Assembly (NCBI GenBank): GCA_003640385.1
Contig: RCAB01000011.1
Location: 434,001-498,000, forward strand
From: Setaria digitata
Lineage: Eukaryota > Nematoda > Chromadorea > Rhabditida > Setariidae
Length of the DNA stretch: 64,000 bases
Reading direction: 5' to 3'
Both the position numbers and the translations under genes were made by a program. Positions within the stretch are counted from its first letter, which is position 1, and every line of letters begins with the position of its first letter. Positions 56,001 through 64,000 of the stretch are shown here, in pieces. Below the pieces are notes generated by a model. The model was not told the origin of the DNA. It did not search any database and saw nothing but the letters and a program-made list of their open reading frames with translations.

Positions 56001-59000
56001 TTTTCTGTAACCGCTCCCAACAAACAAATCGTTATCTGCCTATCCGTTATTGATAATCCCTGAATATCGCGTAAATATTTAAAGGGACTCAAAATGTTGA
56101 AGTTGACATCTTAGCATGACGGTGTCATATCTAGCAGCCCCGTCAGCAAAAGTAAATTTCGATAAGGTTATCGGTGATGCTATCAAGAAAAACTAACCAC
56201 TGAACAAGTCTTTTAAAAGTAGCAACATTTAAAGATACATTCTTCGTCACTGATACATTTAAAGACTGATAAACGCCGTTTGAACAAATTTGGCTATTTG
56301 AATTAAATTAGTAATCGGAGTTAGCACAAAAAATAGAAACAGACGGTTGTGCCTCCCGCGGGAATGCTCGCACATTTACATATTATCCAGTGAAATCGGT
56401 CATTATTGTGGTTCGATGACGATGCTGCAAGAGGTCAAATGCAACAATAATAAGTACACTTGACAATTATGACGCCGCGTCGCGAGGCTAATCTGAAGCT
56501 CTTCCTGTATAATCATCTCCCTGAGCCATCTGTTTGGCATATATTTATATTTAAGATGATTTAGCTCGTCTGCAAAACGCTGAAAGTAGTAAGATAAATG
56601 GTTTTTTTTAGATAGATTTCAGGAGCACAAAACACACGCGAAGTTAAATTAGCGAATAAAGCTTAATTATTATTCAATCGGAAAACAGCAAAGGAATCCT
56701 TGCAAAACTAAGATATTCAAATAACTTCATAAACATTAGCAACACATTTTCAACTGTATCTCAAACTTATATACAAGAAAAATAATCAGTGTTCTACATT
56801 ACTGTTGTCATTTAGGATTTATCGAAACACTTTCCTTGTGGGTCTACAAAAAGAATGATGTATTAAATTCCAACAATTTCAAATTTTTGCATTTACATAG
56901 AAGTTTCCTGCTCATAGGAAAAAAGTAAGATAATGGCCATATTTGAGGATTTAAATCCAATATATCAGCAACAATACTAAGTAACTGTAGCATCAAGCGA
57001 AAACAACGAAAATTCTGTTGGCACAATTTTTTTTCCGCGACTGAACTTTTTATGACTTCGGAATGAAATAAAAAAATTAATTTAGTCTTTAAGATGATGG
57101 AAATTAATGGTGTTAAGAAATCTTGAAATCAATGCTTTTTTCTCCGCAAAAAATTCCCTTATTTCAGTTTGTGTTAACAGGAGGCAATACTAAAGTAATA
57201 CAGTGCTCACCTCTGTAATCCAATAACTTTCAAAATTTTTAGAAAAGCGAAAGCTGTTGTCTAGTAATTATGCTGAGCAAAGAAAAAAATTTGGTATAAT
57301 TTAAAATAATTTCATATTTTAACAACGATTTTGAAAAACACAATGTTTTACAACATGAAGAATTTGTCCTTGAAACAGCCCTCAAATATACTTTATTTTC
57401 ATTCTTTCACCTGAATCAAAATTCATCAGTACGTAGCTGGTCATGTCATCAGTATGTTCGATTTTGTAAACCATATACAAAGATAATCTTTTTAATAATA
57501 ACGAAATTTTCTGTGATCTTTAATAAGGAAAATGATTTCTTGACATCGTTAGAATTTTTAGGCTTTAACGAGACTTAACCACTGATTCTAATCTATAAGT
57601 ATTCTTACTTAATGCTAAATGTTGGATCAATAAAGAGAAAATTCCATCACTGGGACCTATGAACAATAAAATAAGAAAATCTAAAATTGTAATTAAAACG
57701 AGTTATGGTCAAAACCGTCAAGTTTGTTGCTGCAAACAAATCATATCTGTATTTCAGTTTTGCTCCAGTTTATACAGCAACATTTTGCATAAGATGTAGA
57801 TAACATAAGTTTCTAGATTTGAACAAAATTTAATTATAACACAATTTAATTATTCTAACAAATACATAAACCCTTCTGTTATGCTACCGCTGTATCCGGT
57901 TCTCAGACAAACCATTAGCACCATATTCCAGTCCTTGTTATTGAGAGCTAAGATGAAACTGTTTTCATTAAAGATTCCAGAAAAAGAAATGCCGTTCGTG
58001 TAAAAAAACCTACGTCAATTAAAGTGTACTAAAAGTTAACTGCTCTAACCACATCAACATTTAAACAAAAATTAACAACGCAGATTTAGCCTCTTGGAAT
58101 TATAGAAAGCCTCATCAATAAAATTTAAATGATTTTACAAAAAAGAACTGCTCTACTAACCAGTGAAATTCAGGCAGACCCAGACTCCCACGTATTCTCA
58201 AAGAATACCTATAAATCTTGTTCGAATTTTCTTACGCGCAATGCACACTGCTTAACAGCAAGAAAATGCTATTTTCTTTTATCTTGTGATCTTTTCAATT
58301 AAGAGTTTTAGAAATTTGAATGTGTGACTGTAAAAAATTTAAATAAACCTTAAATAAAGATGAAATAATTCAAAGGAATTACTTTGTCTACCAATACTGT
58401 CCAAAATTATTTGACCCAAAAGTTATGATTGAGAGACAAAAAAAATAGCTTCTGACGAACAACTGTAAAATTTAAAATCCATCTGTATGAAAGTAACGCA
58501 TCGAAAAGAGTAAATATCTTCATCATTGGATTTTCATATACTACAACTACCCAAATTTGGGTATCAATTACACGACCAATATTTGAAGAGCTTTAATCCA
58601 GCATACTTCATTATCGGTAAAGTAAATATGTGCTTCTATTAAAAAGTGAATAAAACTACAGGAATGTCTTAGCAGTACCGGACATCCAGCTACTTTTAGA
58701 AAGACCTAGAAGAGTCAAACTTGTGATACTTGCTAGTTTTTCTTCATTACATGCTGCTCATATAATTATTGTTTAGGATATGAACATCGGTCAACAAAGA
58801 TCTTCACTACTTTTGCCGATTAGTAATGATACTGCATTATTGTTTAGCTCTGCAAATACCTAATAAAGCAATTGTGCATGTCGTTACTTATATATGGAAC
58901 AAATCTGTTAAAGCCTTCATTCACTGAAGTATGTGAAGTATGTGGTATTAAATTATGACTTTTAGGTTGTACTTGAGAAACCAGTAATTTTATAACAATT

Positions 59001-59147
59001 CAAAGGCTAAACAATTAATACTAATAACAGCCGCCATAAATTGAAATTCTTTTTAATCGCGTTAAGTGAAGAGATCACCAGCACAAACAGTTGGTAACAT
59101 GGCCCTTTCATTAAGCACTGTAGTGATAAGACGGAAAAAACAGTTTC

Positions 59148-62100
59148 TCACAGGGATTTATGAACTGAAATGGAAGATGCAACTTCTCGCTTCAGAAATG
59201 TGGCTCTCAGTATGATTAAATTAACATACACGAAAAACATTAAAAAATGGACGAAACAATAAACCGCTATTAAAACTGAGAAAATGTGAGGAAATCGCGT
59301 TGGCGGCGTAAAAAGTACGCTTGACAAACATAAAATTAACGATCCCAAACAGCTTCCGTGAACAACCAACGACTAAAAGTACCCTTGATTAACTTTGAAA
59401 CAAATGGATTTCTAGTTCCGTTATCATAGAAAGTCAAAACATTTCTTGGATAAGATTTTCAAATTTTAATTAAGTAAAAGATCCATTGCAGAAAAAATAT
59501 GAAGCACCTTAAACACTGACAGTCTTGAAAACGATGGAAAGATAATGATATAATAAAATATAAACAACACGAAATGAATGGCATTTCCATCTTTGATGCA
59601 CAGTGGATAGAGGCTGAAACGAAAAAAATCTAATTTTAAAAAACCTTCCAAATAATAAGTAATAAATTAGTATTAAGCAACAAAGCTGATTTCATTAATG
59701 ATGAGAAAATTAAGACAGAATGAATATAACCTCGAATTCGAAATGGTTAACAGCCAGGAAACAAACACAGTGTTCTCATTCCATAACAGTATAGCGGGTC
59801 TGTAACGAAACATTATTAAGGTAATTTGGATATTTTCAAGCGAAAAAGTTTAAAATTTTAAAATACAGACCAAAAGAAACTCAAGAAACTTACACTGCCA
59901 CGAGAAGGATTGACTTTTCATGAACTTGAAATGAAAACAGAAAGAAAGATAAACTGGATGCCAATAAACTATGTTTAAAGTTGGTCACTGTTGGACAGTA
60001 TAACAAACATAACATCCAAGGGATGTTCACAGTGAGAACCACTATGGCGCTAAAAAAACCAAATTTCGAGAGATTTCAAATCCACCACTCTCAAATGTAA
60101 TTAGTAAAGGCAAATGAGAACTTTAATCACCAAGAAGAAAAGAAATCGAGAATGAGAACCTGATGCGCAACAAAAACAGTATTTCGAAGTTCTTTTTTAA
60201 CTTATATAATACATCAATAGAACACCAGAAATTCGCCACTTTATCCTAAACTACTGTTTTTTGATAATGTGTTTAAAAACCTTAAGTTGCAATTAAAAAA
60301 AAAAAAAAAAAAAAACGTGTCAGGAGAAAGAATATTACTCTTGTACCTCAAAAATCCCGCGATAAAAAGGAAAAATCCGATGCAAGATCTGTATCAAATC
60401 AGAGTTGGTGACAAGAAAAGGAAGCCAAATTACGAGAACTGTAGCTGTGACAGTAATAAATAAAGAGAACAATCGTTTTGTCCAAGAAAAATATCTGCAA
60501 AGCACGAAACAAAACTCTTCAATTTAATAAAGATAATAAAACTGTCACTAAATACATTTTTTTTTTTAAATCTCTGCTATATCATACCAAAGAGAAAAAG
60601 GACCTTTGAATCACTAAACGATTGTCAATTGGAAGCGATCGTGCCAATAAATAAATGCCAGCAGGCAAAGCATGGTATAATTCCATTTGTTTGAAGTTTA
60701 ATGCTAGTACGAAAAGCACTGAACCACATTTAAAAAAATTTGATATAAAACAGACAAATGAAAACAGAAATAAACCAAGCGAAAAGTGATTATATCTGAA
60801 ATCAAGTGCAGCTAAAACAAGAATTTCTTTTTATTAGGAAACAGATGTCTGAATAAAATATAAGAAACAAAGTTTTGCTAATATTCTCGCTTGAAGAAAA
60901 AACTGAATATCAATTTACATAAAAAGCCTTATCAAAAGAGGAGAAAAAAAAAGTTACTTTGAACAAAACAGTATAAAACCCACTGAAAATGGCCAATATC
61001 TATAGCCAATAATCCAGGATATAGAACAGCCACTGCACAATAATTTAGCTGCAACATGCAACATTTTTCAGCCATAGCACTTTCTCTTTTTGAAATTTGC
61101 AACTATGAAGGAAGAATATGTCGACTTTGAAGAGACTAGCCGGCACTCCTTTAAAAAGCAAGATAATCGCCATTCAATATTATAATTCCGAAATGGAAAC
61201 AAACTTCAAATAAAACCTACCATTCTGTAGGACATAGTGTTGTGGCAGAAATCGATTGAGAGTAATATGGAAGAAATATAAACTATCCAATAAGTTGTCA
61301 AAACGGTAATTCGCATGAAGAATTTATGAGACTCCGTCTCAATTCCTCTCGATATATGCAACTCAATCCATGAATGATTCAGTTGGTACGCTCTGAATCG
61401 AAGCTAACATTAATTAGGAGAAAGCAAAAAATGAAGAAAATCCAAATTTAGCTTTTCATGTGGATAAATCATACGATAAACTATTACCCCCCCAAAAAAA
61501 AAACAAAAACAAAAACAAATAAAATTAACTTTCATACTAAATATCGATATGCTCTTAATGTATATTCATTCTGAATTTTAAGAAACAATTTTTCAGCTCT
61601 ATCCTTTAAGAAACCTTGGATTTATCACTATCCCAGACGAAAAAAATTTTAAGCGTCTTTAACACTAAAAAATTTATTTTAATACTTTCACCCAGCATTT
61701 GCTGCAATGTAAAATGGTTTAAGTTTACAGAGTTCAACTTACGTCTATTTATTACAGTGACTCTATTAAAACCTGAAAGCAACTGGAAAAGAAAATTGGA
61801 AAACTGAATGAACTCACATAGATCCAAGAAACCAACTGTGATATGCCGTAAGAGGTGGATAGTCCAGTCCCCAATAGTTCAAATCATTATCACTGCTATT
61901 TACATACCTATTAAAAAGTTCACTACATCTGCGAATAGTATGCGCCAAAGTCCCCTTAATACGGACGTGAATGAAGAGCACTAAAGTAAAGAAATCCTTA
62001 GATAAATATGTTATTAAAACTTGAAACAAGCTTCTAATTAGAACGATGTAAATTATTTACGCAGGCAGCACAAATCAAATCAAAATCACGGTCTTTTAAA

Positions 62101-62538
62101 AAACTAAAACTTCAAAGAAAAAGAAATCTGTCGATGAAAGCGTAGTATTACCATTGATTAATAGGCAAATGATATGTGATTTCCATCCAGTGCCTTTGAG
62201 CTTCATAATCACCATACATCGGCGGGGTAGCACGACCTAGAACGTAACTTCTTACTAGCAGATGGATATGGGAGGCGAACGAAGGGCCTTATTCCAGCAA
62301 TTCCGTGTTAACGAACTTCTTATAAGAATACTTCGAAATGAGCGGATCAAAAGGTGTGCGGAAGTAAGATGAAGCCGATAAAGTTAATTAACTAATAAGT
62401 ATAACTAGAAAACAAACCAGAGTAGGATCCCGAGGACAAAGCAATCTGGAGACTGATAGCGAAGAACAGCATGGCAAGGTATACTGCACCGTTTGGGATA
62501 CAGACGACAGCCTTCATCTCACTCTCATCGTACTTCAT
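59148..62538 (-). CDS. alg-6: ALG6, dolichyl-P-Glc:Man9GlcNAc2-PP-dolichol alpha-1,3-glucosyltransferase
   Basis: ER membrane GT-C enzyme that adds the first glucose to the lipid-linked N-glycan precursor, using dolichyl-phosphate glucose. Twelve exons join in phase: 62418-62538, 62152-62236, 61818-61907, 61221-61392, 60984-61048, 60604-60795, 60347-60494, 60160-60245, 59894-60049, 59731-59799, 59508-59613, 59148-59372; about 504 residues against 507 in human. Family landmarks: [11 protein letters not shown] (first luminal loop, holding the Asp taken as catalytic base in yeast Alg6), [69 protein letters not shown], and a final hydrophobic segment. The GDYEAQRHW and [12 protein letters not shown] forms separate it from ALG8. 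Multiple membrane helices are evident. ATG 62538 is preferred because it lies 14 nt after an acceptor-like site; ATG 62517 is the alternative. An AATGAA variant poly(A) signal lies near 59110. No lesion was seen. Confidence 0.92.
60295..60315. repeat. A(21) tract in an alg-6 intron
   Basis: Twenty-one A on the plus strand, T(21) in the sense of alg-6, within the intron 60246-60346. Confidence 0.85.
61494..61523. repeat. A-rich (AAAAAC)n microsatellite in an alg-6 intron
   Basis: A run followed by AAAAAC units, directly after seven or so C bases at 61487-61493, in the intron 61393-61817. Confidence 0.8.
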
Positions 62539-62552
62539 GTTTGCTTTCTCTC

Positions 62553-62565
62553 CTGAAAGCTCCAA
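62553..62565 (-). promoter_or_regulatory. Probable trans-splice acceptor of alg-6
   Basis: Minus-strand TTGGAGCTTTCAG ends at 62553, 14 nt before the preferred ATG. No upstream coding segment joins it, so an SL acceptor or a short 5' UTR intron is likely. Confidence 0.45.
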
Positions 62566-62574
62566 GATGACCAC

Positions 62575-63485
62575 AAACTACCCCACGAACTCCTTCCCTG
62601 ACACCAACAACGCAAGCTCATTCCACATCGCAATTTGTACCTCGACCCAACAGACACTGACAGTTTTGCGTACTTCCCGTCTCTCCCGTTTTATGTTGTC
62701 TTTGTCATATCAACTCTCCTACCTCCAGTTCTGTACTTTTCCTCTTGCGTCAGATGACTCTTCTCCAAATGACCATTAATTGCGTCTCTGTTGGTTGGCC
62801 GCTAATTACAGTGACCCCGGTCGGCCGCTAGTCACCAAACCTCAGCAGGAGGTCATGCTCTTCTGGATGGTTATTAATCGCATCTCCACAAACATATTTT
62901 ATCCCTGGTTTAAACAACTAGTCGCAGATATCCGAACGACAAAAGCAAAGGTAGTCAATCAGTGAAGGAAGGAAGGTTGAGCCTGACGTTGATCGCTAGT
63001 AATTCTCGATTTCTACAGTTCATTCTCTTAAATACTTGGAAAATCAACGCTCTGAAGCGCTATTACGATTAAAGAATAATCATTTGCAAAAGTGGGTTAT
63101 TAATGTTATAGCCTAGTCGTTGCGAAGTAGGTTCTGAATAGTGAACTAGGTAAATTAAGAGTAACTCCTCAATTTCAGTTAAATTAACTGAATATACGCC
63201 CTCTTCAATATTCGCTAGGTTTTCCTTCAAATTAATTTACTGATTGGGTCTTTATTATTGCACATTATTGCCAGGAGCATTATGTGTACATCTCTTGCCA
63301 TGATATATTTGATTAGCTTTCAGACAATGAAGTAAGTGGAACTTGAGGGCTTGTTTTTCCAAAGCAGTTTTAAGCACAAAAAGCATTCTTGTGAATCTGT
63401 AAATTTTTTAAAGGTGCAAATTTTTATGTTCCAAGATCAAAAACATATTAATTAGGATTGGAACAAGATTTTCAGAATATAAAAT
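62575..63485. other. Spacer between alg-6 and the next minus-strand exon
   Basis: About 0.9 kb with no supported gene. It is wider than typical C. elegans operon gaps, so shared transcription of alg-6 with the gene to its right is possible but not indicated. Confidence 0.5.
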
Positions 63486-63683
63486 TCAGTGGGTACGGAT
63501 TGCTTGCTCCAATTTGATTTGCTTCTGCAATTTATCAGCGTCGTTCTTCATCTGACATAGACATGTGATCAGTCCTTCTTTAAAAGTCACACCGTGGCAT
63601 CCTCTGTAACTTAACGACAAGACTCGTTCCAAGTCTTCGTAGATTGTGCCAGAAAGGGTAACCAACATTTCTCGCATCTCCAG
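63486..63683 (-). CDS. Probable last exon of an unidentified coiled-coil-like protein
   Basis: An ATTCAG acceptor at 63684 opens a 65-codon frame to a TGA at 63486. It begins LEMREMLVTLSGTIYEDLER, continues through a cysteine pair (ITCLCQM) and ends with KNDADKLQKQIKLEQAIRTH. The charged heptad-like pattern looks coding and coiled-coil-prone, but I do not recognise the family. A possible upstream exon at about 63900-63960 (RELGAEIHKENDC) shares the style, but its donor phase does not match, so it is not joined here. The rest of the gene would lie beyond base 64000. Confidence 0.4.
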   Translation of the reverse strand: MEMREMLVTLSGTIYEDLERVLSLSYRGCHGVTFKEGLITCLCQMKNDADKLQKQIKLEQAIRTH

Positions 63684-64000
63684 CTGAATTATTTATGTAG
63701 AACAGATTTTTTTCAAGATTCAATTTCCGATTATTTAACTATTTGTTACAGTACGGGAACTGCTGAAAGTTATCTTTTTATTGCCTAATTCTAACTCCAA
63801 GATAAGTCAATTCGGAAAAAATGAAAATGGAGCAGTTAAATTCGCTTAAATCCATGTAAATAGTGGTCAGCTATCCCGTATCCTAGTGGAAGGTTAGAAA
63901 AGTTTTCTACTACAGTCGTTCTCTTTATGGATTTCGGCACCTAATTCGCGCTGTAATTATTCGAATTTACTTGAATTCACTAACAAATTCAAGGAAAAAC

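Larger units (their letters stand above)
23500..59147. other. Gene desert of about 35 kb
   Basis: No protein family, tRNA, rRNA, spliced-leader RNA or transposase was recognised on either strand. At about 36% GC, stop codons occur roughly once per 14 codons, so a window this size should contain several open frames over 100 codons by chance; the longest seen here (127, 123 and 104 codons) fit that. The stretch holds simple repeats at 25989, 26316, 27073, 41119, 47450 and 53027. It may be intergenic or may contain long introns and regulatory DNA for a flanking gene. Confidence 0.55.

Overview
This window is eukaryotic nuclear DNA, AT-rich (roughly 35% GC), and almost certainly from a nematode. 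The introns end in TTTCAG or TTTTAG-type acceptors, one intron is only 47 nt, and three gene starts lie 10-14 nt downstream of an acceptor-like site, as expected for spliced-leader trans-splicing. The closest protein matches I recognise are animal nuclear-pore, chromatin and N-glycosylation proteins. I cannot name the species; the long introns and a large gene desert look more like a parasitic (clade III-type) nematode than Caenorhabditis, but that is inference.

Every gene I can support is on the minus strand. From left to right: (1) 1-3646, the 5' eleven exons of a nucleoporin Nup205 orthologue (npp-3 in C. elegans), running off the left edge; (2) 3657-7159, a gene-free spacer with a 39-base A tract; (3) 7160-20025, a complete 18-exon gene for an EGL-27/RERE (atrophin-family) corepressor with BAH, ELM2, SANT and GATA-type zinc-finger regions in that order; (4) 21203-21611, a compact two-exon gene for a small secreted protein; (5) 22542-23462, a weak candidate for a secreted peptide precursor; (6) about 23.5-59.1 kb, a gene desert in which I see only microsatellites and open frames of chance length; (7) 59148-62538, a complete 12-exon ALG6 glucosyltransferase gene; (8) 63486-63683, what looks like the last exon of a further minus-strand gene.

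Exon chains for Nup205, EGL-27/RERE and ALG6 were built by hand from donor and acceptor sites, with every junction kept in phase and the product compared to family sequences from memory. They do not form a shared pathway: one protein is structural in the nuclear pore, one acts on chromatin, one is an ER membrane glucosyltransferase. The most useful new observations are the small secreted gene beside egl-27, the candidate peptide precursor with paired-basic cleavage sites, and the desert itself. I did not find a convincing undescribed multi-gene system.
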